NCBI GenBank assembly: GCA_035691305.1
Contig: DASSJF010000081.1
Span: forward strand, 1 to 32,071
Source of the DNA: a bacterium
Lineage (GTDB): Bacteria; Sysuimicrobiota; Sysuimicrobiia; Sysuimicrobiales; Segetimicrobiaceae
DNA: 32,071 bases
Direction: 5' to 3'
Position numbers and translations under genes: made by a program
Shown: piece by piece, positions 1 to 7,618 of the stretch
Layout of the letters: each line of letters opens with the position of its first letter
Position numbering within the stretch: position 1 is the first letter of the stretch
Notes under the pieces: model-generated
What the model saw: only the letters and a program-made list of their open reading frames with translations
Told to the model about the DNA's origin: nothing
The model's database searches: none

Positions 1-123
1 AATGCCCGTGGCCATGACAAAAGCGAACCAGGCCGGGTCGAGGTCCTCGACGGCCGCGGCGATCAGCGGACTATGCGGGGGAGCATCCGATACTCGAGTG
101 TTTCGATCTTCGCATCGTCCCAA
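1..123 (-). CDS. TDT-family (TehA/SLAC1-like) transporter, N-terminal fragment
   Basis: Only the first codons of this leftward gene are in the window; it runs off the left edge. Reading the minus strand with codons at 3-1, 6-4 and so on gives a protein ending at the edge in EDLDPAWFAFVMATGI. This matches the start of the first membrane helix in the TDT family (TehA, Mae1, SLAC1), where a P-x-WFA-x-VM-x-TGI pattern is typical. That family comprises ten-helix channels or carriers for anions and C4-dicarboxylates. No in-frame ATG or GTG lies upstream. The TTG at 123-121 is the only usual start codon, so the start is uncertain. The gene is divergent from the M20 deacylase. Substrate unknown; the family call rests on about 16 residues. 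Confidence 0.5.
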   Translation of the reverse strand, partial: MGRCEDRNTRVSDAPPHSPLIAAAVEDLDPAWFAFVMATGI

Positions 124-197
124 AGGACGGCGGCCGCCGCGCCCCCAAACGCTGGCCCGAGCAGGTTCTCCGGCGCGCCCCGCGTAACCCCGCGATT

Positions 198-1478
198 GTG
201 GACCGGACCGCCGCCGTGCTGGCGCGCATCGATTCGCTTCGCGAGATCCTGGTCGAGGATCTCGCGGCGGTCGTCCGCATTCCGACTGTGGTCGGCCACG
301 AAGGACCCGGCCAGGCGTGGATCGCCGAACGGTATCGTGCCCTCCGGCTCGAGACGCACGCCGTCCCGGTCGATTTCGAGGCTGTGCGGCGCCACCGCGC
401 CTACTGCGGCTGGAGGGCGGGGGCGGCGGCGTACGAGAACCGGCCCAACGTCGTCGGCGTGCTGGAGGGCGATTCGGGCGCGCGCAGTCTCATCTTGAAC
501 GGCCACATGGACGTCGTCTCCGCCGAGCCGGAGTCCGCGTGGACCTACGGCCCCTGGACTCCGGCGGTCGTCGACGGCCGGATGTACGGCCGCGGCGCGA
601 ACGACATGAAGGCGGGCCTCGTCAGCAACTACGTCGCTCTGCGGGCGATCTTGGAATCAGGTCTGCGGCCGCGCGGCACGGTGCAGTTGCACTCCACGAT
701 CGAGGAAGAGGCGGGCGGCGGCGGCGGGGCGCTCGCCCTGCTCCTCGCCGGCTACACGGCGGACGGCTTCATCGCGACGGAACCCTGCCGGCACGGCATC
801 CGGATCGGCAACGGCGGGATCATGTACTTCCGCGTGCGCGTGGAAGGCAAAACGGCGCACGCCGGCAACGCCCATCTCGGCGTCAACGCGGCGCTCAAGG
901 CGGCACCGATCCTCCTCGCCCTCGGCCGGCTCGATGAAGCGCGCGCGAAGCGGCATGAGGGGTCACCGTTTGCCGAAGGCTCCCGCGGCCGCGCGTGCCA
1001 CCTGAGCGTCGGGTCCGTCCGTTCCGGCGACTGGCCGTCCACCGTCGCCGGATGGGCGGAGATCGAAGCGCGCGTCGGCTACCTGCCGGGCGAGACGCGC
1101 GAGGGAGTGCGGGCCGAGGTTGAGACCGCGTGCCGGCAGGCCGTTGAGCACGATCCGTGGATGCGCGACCACCCGCCGGCGATCGAATGGTTCGGGTGGG
1201 ACGCCGAGCCGTGGCAGGAAGACCCGCGCCAGCCGTTCATCACGACACTGCAGGAAGCCGGCACCGAGGTTCTCGGCCGCCCGATCGAGACCTTCAGCCG
1301 GACGTCAGGCGTCGACTCACGCTTCCCCCACTACTTCGGTTTCCCGGGCGTGTGTTGGGGCCACCGCGGCGACAACAACCACGCCGTCGACGAGTGGACC
1401 GACCTCGAGAGCGTCGTACAGTCGACGAAAGTGATCGCGCTGATGATCATGAAATGGTGCGGAGTCGTTCCGGCCTAG
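198..1478 (+). CDS. M20 family deacylase (ArgE/DapE-like)
   Basis: A 426-residue cytosolic zinc hydrolase of the ArgE/DapE/ACY1 group, which removes acyl groups from N-acyl amino acids. The two-metal site is complete. NGHMDVV supplies H103 and D105, GRGANDMKAG the bridging D136, the EEE run the general base and a ligand (E170/E171), TEPC gives E195, and GDNNHAVDEW near the end gives H395. GKTAHAG (H221) marks the lid/dimerisation domain. Length fits the family. The GTG at 198 puts a short N-terminus before the conserved RIPT segment; no strong ribosome site is visible, so the start is moderately sure. It stands alone, divergent from the TDT gene and followed by tRNA-Lys on the other strand. 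Exact substrate cannot be told; generic 'ArgE/DapE family deacylase' is safest. Confidence 0.85.
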   Translation: MDRTAAVLARIDSLREILVEDLAAVVRIPTVVGHEGPGQAWIAERYRALRLETHAVPVDFEAVRRHRAYCGWRAGAAAYENRPNVVGVLEGDSGARSLILNGHMDVVSAEPESAWTYGPWTPAVVDGRMYGRGANDMKAGLVSNYVALRAILESGLRPRGTVQLHSTIEEEAGGGGGALALLLAGYTADGFIATEPCRHGIRIGNGGIMYFRVRVEGKTAHAGNAHLGVNAALKAAPILLALGRLDEARAKRHEGSPFAEGSRGRACHLSVGSVRSGDWPSTVAGWAEIEARVGYLPGETREGVRAEVETACRQAVEHDPWMRDHPPAIEWFGWDAEPWQEDPRQPFITTLQEAGTEVLGRPIETFSRTSGVDSRFPHYFGFPGVCWGHRGDNNHAVDEWTDLESVVQSTKVIALMIMKWCGVVPA

Positions 1479-1501
1479 CGCTGCGCGCGGTCGAGGGGAA
1501 T

Positions 1502-1577
1502 TGGTGGGCCGCGTAGGACTCGAACCTACAACCTTGGGATTAAGAGTCCCCTGCACTGCCAGTTGTGCTAGCGGCCC
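1502..1577 (-). tRNA. tRNA-Lys (anticodon CUU)
   Basis: Read on the minus strand, the acceptor GGGCCGC pairs with GCGGCCC, followed by discriminator A and an encoded CCA. The T-arm has GTAGG-TTCGAGT-CCTAC. The anticodon loop CTCTTAA gives anticodon CUU (plus-strand 1542-1544). The anticodon stem has four Watson-Crick pairs and a G.A at its base. It lies back to back with tRNA-Leu. Confidence 0.95.
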
Positions 1578-1584
1578 CCGCGAC

Positions 1585-1613
1585 ATTCTAGCGTGTTTGA
1601 CGGCGGCGGACAA
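1585..1613 (-). promoter_or_regulatory. Promoter of tRNA-Lys
   Basis: On the minus strand TTGTCC (1613-1608) and TAGAAT (1590-1585) are 17 bp apart and end 8 bp before the tRNA 5' end, a good housekeeping-type promoter. Confidence 0.6.
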
Positions 1614-1665
1614 GCGGAGCGCGCCGGGTTTCGATTACAATGGTCGCAGGACGCGAAGGCCGAAC

Positions 1666-1755
1666 GCGGGCGTGGCGGAACCTGGCAGACGCACCAGGCT
1701 TAGGACCTGGTGGGCCGCAAGGCTCGTGGGGGTTCAAATCCCTCCGCCCGCACCA
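1666..1755 (+). tRNA. tRNA-Leu (anticodon UAG)
   Basis: A class II tRNA with a long variable arm. The acceptor GCGGGCG pairs with CGCCCGC, followed by A and an encoded CCA. The anticodon stem CCAGG/CCTGG encloses CTTAGGA, giving anticodon UAG at 1701-1703. A TACAAT hexamer at 1636-1641 is a plausible -10, about 25 bp before the 5' end. Confidence 0.95.
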
Positions 1756-1810
1756 CCCAGACACGGCGCGCGCAGCTCCAGGGCCGGCGGCGATTCGCCG
1801 CGGGGGTCAC

Positions 1811-2704
1811 CTACCGGTACTCCAGCGCGTCGCGGTCCCAACGTCCCAGATTCGCGGCGGCCTCGTACGTGCTCTGTAGAAAGTCGAGCACCATCGTACG
1901 CGGATCGGGCGCCGACCGCACTTCATCGTACGGCAGAAGAAAATTGTTGAACTCTGCGCTGTAGTACGCCGGCGCCGGGATGCGGGCGTCTCGGAAGCCC
2001 TCGGGCTCAGGCGCGGCGTACGAGTAAAACGCGGGCGCGGTGAGGCTCCCGCTGCCCGGCCACCAACCGGCGCTGCTGACCTCGTGCGAATAGCCCTCGC
2101 GCGTGACCTTGTCCGCGGTTGCGGGCAACGTCGTATTGCGCCGGCCGCTGAACCGCGTGGCGGCGAGATCGAAGCCTCCCCAGAACACGTGCACGGGACT
2201 CGCCTTGCCGATGAACCGCCCTCGGAACCGCTTGAGGATTTCGTCGGCGCCGAGCATGATCCGCCAGCACCGGTGCGCGTATTCAGGGTCGTAGGACGCG
2301 TGCACGGTGTCCTTTTCGAACGGGATCGGATTGGGGTACTCCTGCGGCTTCGTCGAGATCCGCACGCCGATCTCAAGCCGCCGCAGCGCCGCCATGACCT
2401 CCCGGTAAAAATCCGCGACCGGCACCGGACGCAGCGCGATCGTCTCGGTCCGCCCTCCGCTCGTCTGGAACACGAGCCGGTGATCGAAGAAGTCGAATGT
2501 CGCGTCGAACGTCCCGCCCGTATAGGGAATCGGCGTGGTGGTGAGGCCGCGGGAGGTCAGGTACAGGGCGACCTCCCACCAGTGGTTCACGCGCGGTGTA
2601 AGCTCGAGGCGCACCTTCCCGACGATTTGGGTCCACATATGGAGCGTGTCGTACGTGCCCTGCCACGCGGCGAGCGGAAGCGCCGGCCACGCCTCGTTTG
2701 TCAT
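1811..2704 (-). CDS. DUF5996 family protein
   Basis: A 297-residue protein that I recognise as DUF5996, a widespread family of unknown function. Typical features are the opening WPALPLAAWQGTYDTLHMWTQ, the NHWWEVALYLTSRGLTT block, SPVHVFWGGFDLA in the middle and the aromatic-rich PAFYSYAAPEPEGF near the end. There is no signal peptide or membrane helix, so it is probably cytosolic. The ATG at 2704 is preferred over the GTG at 2707 because a GGGAGGG ribosome site sits about five bases upstream of it. It follows the SdhD-SdhC gene by roughly 40 bases on the same strand and may be the last gene of the fumarase/succinate dehydrogenase transcript. Nothing in the sequence shows a link to that pathway. 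Confidence 0.8.
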   Translation of the reverse strand: MTNEAWPALPLAAWQGTYDTLHMWTQIVGKVRLELTPRVNHWWEVALYLTSRGLTTTPIPYTGGTFDATFDFFDHRLVFQTSGGRTETIALRPVPVADFYREVMAALRRLEIGVRISTKPQEYPNPIPFEKDTVHASYDPEYAHRCWRIMLGADEILKRFRGRFIGKASPVHVFWGGFDLAATRFSGRRNTTLPATADKVTREGYSHEVSSAGWWPGSGSLTAPAFYSYAAPEPEGFRDARIPAPAYYSAEFNNFLLPYDEVRSAPDPRTMVLDFLQSTYEAAANLGRWDRDALEYR

Positions 2705-2747
2705 CACACCCTCCCGCAGAGCGCTCCTCCCCGATTCTTGTCCCCCG

Positions 2748-3551
2748 CTAGGGCCGCCGGCCGAGCAGCACCGCGAGCGCCGGGAGCGACAGGGCGACGG
2801 TCAGGACGAGAATCGCGACAAACGACGGCGTTCCCACGTCGGCCGCGCGGCGGTCGAGGATCTCCAGGACCATCAGGCGGAGCCCGTCGAGCGCGTGGTA
2901 CACGACCGCTGCCACGAGGCCGGTTTCCATCGGCAGGAGGTACGGCATCGCGTAGGCCGCGACCGTGCGGTCGTACAGCGCGGGCGCCAGCGGGAACAGC
3001 GCCACGTCGATGATATGCAGCAGCAAAAACACGAGAATGCCGACGCCCGCCGTCCGGTTGAGCGCGAAGGCCCACTGTCCGGCATAGCTCCACCGGCCGA
3101 ACGGTTCGCGCCGGAAAAAGCGCCACGCCAGCGCGAGGGCCGCGGCCGCGATTGCGGCGTAGGTCGCCGTGGCCACGGCGACCAGCCCGGCGATCAGCGC
3201 GGCGGGAATCCAGGCCGCGGACGAGAGCGGTCCCGGGGCCCGGTCCGCCGGCGCGCCCGCCACCACCGCTGCCGTACCGAGCGCGAGGAAGACGACCGCC
3301 GCGGAGCCGGACGCGATGGCAACCGCGCTGCGGACCGCCCGCCCTCGAACCACCTCCCGCAGCATCCCCTGCACTCCGACGATGCCGTGCGTGAGCGCGA
3401 GCGCGAGCAGCATCCAGTCGAAGAGCCGCCACGCCGCGGACGGCGACCAGCGGGCGGCGACGAAGACGGCGGTCGTCGCGGACGGCGCCGAAGCATAATG
3501 CGTGACAAACAGGTGGATGAGGACCAGCGCGACCATGAGGAGGCCGGTCAC
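2748..3551 (-). CDS. Fused SdhD-SdhC membrane anchor of succinate dehydrogenase
   Basis: Hydrophobic subunit that should anchor SdhAB in the membrane and carry haem and quinone sites. Two anchor-type halves are joined in reverse of the usual gene order. The first is SdhD-like (helix with IHLFVTHY, then LALTHGIVGVQGML). The second is SdhC-like (LNRTAGVGILVFLLLHIID, then VVYHALDGLRLMVLEI). The histidines in THG and YHALDG are the expected haem ligands. About six or seven helices are visible in 267 residues from the GTG at 3551. The frame stays open upstream and encodes SFAWYYLR, which belongs to the SdhD first helix, so the true start is further 5'. No ATG, GTG or TTG exists there; only ATT at 3605, ATC at 3626 or CTG at 3557 could serve. 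It follows sdhB directly. Confidence 0.75.
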   Translation of the reverse strand: MTGLLMVALVLIHLFVTHYASAPSATTAVFVAARWSPSAAWRLFDWMLLALALTHGIVGVQGMLREVVRGRAVRSAVAIASGSAAVVFLALGTAAVVAGAPADRAPGPLSSAAWIPAALIAGLVAVATATYAAIAAAALALAWRFFRREPFGRWSYAGQWAFALNRTAGVGILVFLLLHIIDVALFPLAPALYDRTVAAYAMPYLLPMETGLVAAVVYHALDGLRLMVLEILDRRAADVGTPSFVAILVLTVALSLPALAVLLGRRP

Positions 3552-3618
3552 CCGCAGGTAATACCAGGCGAACGATTGCCCGGCGGCGGTGGATCGCTCC
3601 GCAATCTCCGGCGCGGGC

Positions 3619-4323
3619 CTAACGATGGACGGCGCCCTTTCGCAGCAGCTGAATGGAGAGCAGCGGGTTTACGCCGACCGGACAGGCCGTCACGCAGTTG
3701 CCCACGCTGTGGCACCCGTACGCCCCGCCGTCCTCGGAGATCCGGCGGAGGCGCTCGGCTCCGGCCGCGTCGCGCGCATCCGCGGCGATCGCGTACGCGC
3801 GGTTGAGCGCGGCGGGTCCGAGAAACTCTGGCACGATGCCGACCACGGGACACGCGGAATAGCACGCGCCGCAGGAGATGCAGTCGATCTGTCGGTCGAT
3901 CACACCGCGCACCGGATCGCCCGGGGGGACCACCGCGGGCTCCGGCGCCGGTCCGCCGAGCGGGCCGGACCCGCCGACGTAGAAGGGATCGACCGCCCGG
4001 TACTTGTCGAAGAACGGGGCGAGATCGACGAGCAGATCGCGGACGACCGGCAGCGAGCGCAGCGGCTCGACGGTGACCGGCGCGCGCAGGTCCGCGAGGC
4101 GCCGCTGGCACGCCAGGTTCTCGCGCCCGTTGATCACCATCGCGCAGGATCCGCACATCCCGGCGCGGCACGAATAGCGGAACGCGAGCGTGGGATCGCG
4201 GGATTCAAGAATCCAAAAGAGCGCGTCGAGCACGCTCATCATGGGACGCGCCTCGACCGCGTAGGTCTGCCAGCGGGGCCTCCGGCCGTCGGCCGGATCG
4301 AAACGCCGGACCCGGACGATCAC
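3619..4323 (-). CDS. sdhB: Succinate dehydrogenase/fumarate reductase iron-sulfur subunit
   Basis: A 234-residue electron-transfer subunit carrying three Fe-S clusters between the flavin and the quinone. The N-terminal ferredoxin domain has C52, C57, C60 and C72 (YSCRAGMCGSC...LAC) for the 2Fe-2S cluster. The C-terminal domain has C148, C151, C154 and C158 (CISCGACYSACP) plus C204, C210 and C214 (CHSVGNCVTACP) for the 4Fe-4S and 3Fe-4S clusters. The GTG at 4323 overlaps the sdhA stop as GTGA, so the two are translationally coupled. The open frame extends much further upstream, but that part is antisense-like Arg/Ala-rich sequence within sdhA. It is on the membrane face of the complex with the fused anchor just downstream. 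Direction (oxidation of succinate or reduction of fumarate) cannot be settled here. Confidence 0.93.
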   Translation of the reverse strand: MIVRVRRFDPADGRRPRWQTYAVEARPMMSVLDALFWILESRDPTLAFRYSCRAGMCGSCAMVINGRENLACQRRLADLRAPVTVEPLRSLPVVRDLLVDLAPFFDKYRAVDPFYVGGSGPLGGPAPEPAVVPPGDPVRGVIDRQIDCISCGACYSACPVVGIVPEFLGPAALNRAYAIAADARDAAGAERLRRISEDGGAYGCHSVGNCVTACPVGVNPLLSIQLLRKGAVHR

Positions 4324-6044
4324 GGCGGAGCCGTCCGCGCCATGAGATCCTCCGGCCGAAGCCGCGACAACCGCACCGACTCGGTCCAGGGCTCCCGCCC
4401 GATCGCCTGGTGGATATTGACCAGCCACTGCGCGTCGTCCCGCTCGGGAAAGTCGCGTCGGGCGTGCGAGCCGCGGCTTTCGCGGCGGTACAGCGCGGCC
4501 GTCGCAGTGAGCCGCGCGGCCAGCAGCAGGTTGCCGACGTCGAGCACCTGTTGCCAGGCGAGGTTCGCGCGAACGCCGGCCGGTGCGCCGGCGCGCCCCA
4601 GCCGTGCTTCCAGCGCCTCGATCGTGTCGAGAACGCGCCGCAGCCCGGTCTCGTCGCGGACGAGGCCGGCGCCGAGCCACATCGCCCCTTGAAGCTCGTC
4701 ACGGATCGCGAAGGCGCTCTCCCCGCCGTCGCGGCCGAGCGGCGCCGTCGCCCCGCGGAACGCGTCCTCCGCCTCCCGCTCGTCCGGAGCGACGGCGGCC
4801 CCCTCGCCCGCCAGCCGGGCGGCCGCGAGCCCGGCGCGTGTCCCGAAGACGCAGGACTCCGCGACGCCGTTGCCGCCCAGGCGATTGGCCCCGTGCACCC
4901 CGCCGGCGTCTTCTCCGGCGACGAGGAGCCCCGGCAACGCGGTGCCGCATTCGGGATCGATGCGCACCCCGCCCATGTGAAAGTGCGCGGTCGGCGTGAC
5001 CTCCACGGGCCGCCGCGCGAGGTCGTAGCCGACCTCGGCGCAGCGCCGCGCCATCCCCGGGAAGTTTCGCAGCACGAACTCCGCGCCGAGGTGCGACGCG
5101 TCGAGGAGCACTCCGCCGGCGGGGGTTCCGCGGCCCGCCATGATCTCGAGGTAGCTTGCGCGCGCCACGACGTCGCGCGTCGCGCGTTCCATGCGCTCGG
5201 CATCGTAGCGGACCATGAACCGCTCGCCCCGCGCGTTGAGAAGATGCGCGCCGGCGCCGCGCAGCCCCTCCTCCAGCACCATCCCGGACAGCCGCGATGC
5301 CCCCGCAAGCAGCCCCGTCGGGTGAAACTGCATCATCTCCATGTCGACGAGATCGCACCCGGCGCGGTACGCCATCGCGTAGCCGTCTCCGGTCTTCTCG
5401 AGCGATGGGGCCGAGAACGTGTACATGCGCGGACCGCCGCCGGCGGCGAGGATCACGACCCGGGCGTGGGCCAGGACGAACTCGCCGGTCGCGTGGCGCA
5501 GAAGCAGCGCGCCGGCGATACGGCTCCCCGCCCGGTCGTGGAGCAGCGCGACCGCGCGGGTCTCGTCGAGCAGGCGAATGTCGCGCGCGAACAACTGGTC
5601 GTGGAGCCGCGAGACGATCTCGATGCCGGTCAGGTCGCCGCGGTGCACCGTGCGGTCGAACGACTGGCCGGCGAACGCTTTCTGGTGGATGCGGCCGTCC
5701 TCGCGGCGATCGAAGAAGACGCCGATCTTGGTCTCGAGGCGGCGGACGATCTCCGGCGCTTCGGAAACAAGCGCCCACGCGAGGTCCTGGTCGTTCAGAA
5801 ACTGGCCGCCGAGGATCGTGTCGCGGAAGTGGAGCTCGGGCGAGTCGCGCGGATCGAGCGCGACGTTGAACCCGCCCTGGACGAGGCGCGTGCAACCGCT
5901 CTTCCCGACGAGTCCCTTGCTGGCGACCACAACCCGCAGCCTCGGAGCGGCGTCGTACGCATGCAGCGCCGCCATCAAGCCCGCGCCGCCGCTGCCGAGG
6001 ATCAGAATGTCACACGGCAGGGTCTCCCACGACGCGGCGGTCAC
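4320..6044 (-). CDS. sdhA: Succinate dehydrogenase/fumarate reductase flavoprotein subunit
   Basis: A 574-residue FAD subunit that interconverts succinate and fumarate. Visible parts are the Rossmann GSGGAG (17-22), HRGD (134-137), QFHPTG (239-244), R290 in RDVVARA, HFHMGG (H354/H356), and R388 in GANRLGGNG. The C-terminal RRESRGSHARRDFPERDD is diagnostic for SdhA/FrdA. The residue where most SdhA/FrdA proteins carry the histidine that binds FAD covalently is C51 (KSGCTRLVQGG instead of SHTV..QGG), so FAD is probably held non-covalently or by another link. The GTG start at 6044 overlaps the fumarase beta stop as GTGA. Its own stop overlaps the sdhB start the same way. It lies inside a fumarase-Sdh operon. 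Confidence 0.93.
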   Translation of the reverse strand: MTAASWETLPCDILILGSGGAGLMAALHAYDAAPRLRVVVASKGLVGKSGCTRLVQGGFNVALDPRDSPELHFRDTILGGQFLNDQDLAWALVSEAPEIVRRLETKIGVFFDRREDGRIHQKAFAGQSFDRTVHRGDLTGIEIVSRLHDQLFARDIRLLDETRAVALLHDRAGSRIAGALLLRHATGEFVLAHARVVILAAGGGPRMYTFSAPSLEKTGDGYAMAYRAGCDLVDMEMMQFHPTGLLAGASRLSGMVLEEGLRGAGAHLLNARGERFMVRYDAERMERATRDVVARASYLEIMAGRGTPAGGVLLDASHLGAEFVLRNFPGMARRCAEVGYDLARRPVEVTPTAHFHMGGVRIDPECGTALPGLLVAGEDAGGVHGANRLGGNGVAESCVFGTRAGLAAARLAGEGAAVAPDEREAEDAFRGATAPLGRDGGESAFAIRDELQGAMWLGAGLVRDETGLRRVLDTIEALEARLGRAGAPAGVRANLAWQQVLDVGNLLLAARLTATAALYRRESRGSHARRDFPERDDAQWLVNIHQAIGREPWTESVRLSRLRPEDLMARTAPP

Positions 6045-6640
6045 GGAGCCAGGCCCAGCTTGGCGTAGATCTCAGCCAGCCGCTGCTGGGCGGTCCGGGC
6101 AACGTCCCGATAGAGGCTCGCGCCCTCGGCGTCCATCGCCACCGTGAGGGGCCCGAATGCGCGCACGCGGAACTCCCACAGGCACTCCGGCATGAGGTCT
6201 TCCCAGTAGACGTGCTCGATCGCTTCCACCTGCTCGGTCTCGACCGACGCGGCGCCGCCGACGATCGCGAAGTACGCGCCGCCGTATTCGCGGAAGGCGG
6301 CGCTGCTGTCCTCGGCCAGCCCGCCCTTGCCGATGATTCCGCGAATCCCGTAGTCGCGCATCAGCCCGCGCGTGAAACGATCCATCCGGGCGCTGGTGGT
6401 CGTCCCGACGGTCATGGGTTCGTAGCCGCTCGGCGCCGTCGCGGAGCGGCGGACGTTCGGCGCGACGTGCAGCAGCACGCCGCCGCGCAAGTCCGCGGGC
6501 GGCGGCTGGCCGTGGTCGAAGATGCGGATCAGGGTGGCGTCGCGGATCCCCCAGATGATGCCGTCGAGCGTGACGGCGTCGCCCGTCCGGAGCCGGCGGA
6601 CGACGTCTTCGGTGAGCGGAGTCCGGAGGCGGTGCTCCAT
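6041..6640 (-). CDS. Class I fumarate hydratase, beta (C-terminal) subunit
   Basis: A 199-residue subunit of the two-part iron-sulfur fumarase (Fe-S hydro-lyase beta-region family), which hydrates fumarate to malate with the alpha subunit. Landmarks are LRTPLTEDVVRRLRTGDAV at the start, DHGQPPP, PMTVGTTTSARMD, the nucleotide-like loop IGKGG, and EYGGAYFAIVGGAA. The ATG at 6640 lies 11 bases after the alpha stop and starts the conserved LRTPL segment; the longer open frame upstream is antisense to the alpha gene. Its TGA overlaps the sdhA GTG. Tartrate dehydratase has the same fold, but the sdh neighbours favour fumarase. Confidence 0.88.
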   Translation of the reverse strand: MEHRLRTPLTEDVVRRLRTGDAVTLDGIIWGIRDATLIRIFDHGQPPPADLRGGVLLHVAPNVRRSATAPSGYEPMTVGTTTSARMDRFTRGLMRDYGIRGIIGKGGLAEDSSAAFREYGGAYFAIVGGAASVETEQVEAIEHVYWEDLMPECLWEFRVRAFGPLTVAMDAEGASLYRDVARTAQQRLAEIYAKLGLAP

Positions 6641-6651
6641 CGCGGACGCGG

Positions 6652-7548
6652 TCAGTACCCGATCTCGACGCGGCCGTCCGGGTAGACCCGGGCGCGCCGG
6701 CGTTCCCCCCGCCAGCACTGCATATTCACCGCGACGGGGTTGAGCGTGATGTGCGTCCAGGCCGCTTCGATGTGGACGTCCAATACCGTCGTGTCGCCGC
6801 CGAGCCCCATCGGGCCGATCCCGGTGCTGTTGATCGCGTCGCGCAGCTCGGCCTCGAGCGCCGCGATTTTCGGATCGGAGTGCCGCTCGCCGACAGGCCG
6901 GAGCGTCGCTTTCTTGGCGAGCGTCATGCAGAGATCGGACGAGCCTCCGATGCCCACGCCGACGATCGTCGGCGGGCACGGCCGCCCCCCCGCGGCGACG
7001 CACGTCTCGAGGACGAACTTCTTAATGCCGGCCTCCCCGTCCGCGGGCAGCAGCATTTTAAGGAAGGACATACTCTCCGAACCGGAGCCCTTCGGCATCA
7101 TGACGATGTCGATGTGGTCGATCGCGCTCGAGAACTCGATGTGGAACACCGGCACCCCGTCGCCGCTGCTGGTCTGCCGGTTTTGTCGCGCGATCGGCGA
7201 GACAATGCTGGACCGCAGCGGCGTCTCGCGCGTCGCCCGCTCGACTCCACGCCGCAGGGCGTCCAGCATGGCGGCCCCGTCGATCGCGATGCCGCGTCCG
7301 ATGGTGATCCAGAAGATCGGGATGCCGGTGTCCTGGCAGACCAGCGTGTGTTTCCGGTCCGAGACGTCCATCGCGCGCAGCATCGTCGTCAACATGCCGC
7401 GCGCGCCCGGCTGCGTCTCCCGCGCCGCGGCATCGCGCAGCGCCTGCCGCACGTCGGGCGGGATGTCTATCTGGGACTCAACGTACAGGCGGCGCCCCAG
7501 GTCTTCAAAAAGGGCGTCGGCGTTCGTCAGCGCGGCCGCAGATTCCAT
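6652..7548 (-). CDS. Class I fumarate hydratase, alpha (N-terminal) subunit
   Basis: A 298-residue 4Fe-4S subunit of heterodimeric class I fumarase. The three cluster cysteines are visible: C71 in CQDTGIPIF, C191 in GRPCPPTIVGVGIGG, and C278 in NMQCWRGERRR. Other family blocks are KGSGSESMSFLKMLLP and NSTGIGPMGLGG. Such fumarases are oxygen-sensitive in known examples. The ATG at 7548 is chosen because the preceding in-frame sequence is Arg-rich and unlike the family; no strong ribosome site is seen. The order alpha, beta, sdhA, sdhB, sdhDC places two consecutive TCA steps in one unit. Confidence 0.88.
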   Translation of the reverse strand: MESAAALTNADALFEDLGRRLYVESQIDIPPDVRQALRDAAARETQPGARGMLTTMLRAMDVSDRKHTLVCQDTGIPIFWITIGRGIAIDGAAMLDALRRGVERATRETPLRSSIVSPIARQNRQTSSGDGVPVFHIEFSSAIDHIDIVMMPKGSGSESMSFLKMLLPADGEAGIKKFVLETCVAAGGRPCPPTIVGVGIGGSSDLCMTLAKKATLRPVGERHSDPKIAALEAELRDAINSTGIGPMGLGGDTTVLDVHIEAAWTHITLNPVAVNMQCWRGERRRARVYPDGRVEIGY

Positions 7549-7618
7549 GTGCGGCGGGTTCTGCCGCCGGGAAGCGCGCTCCTGCCCCCGCGCGGCCGCC
7601 GCGTCCCCGGCGGCCGCG

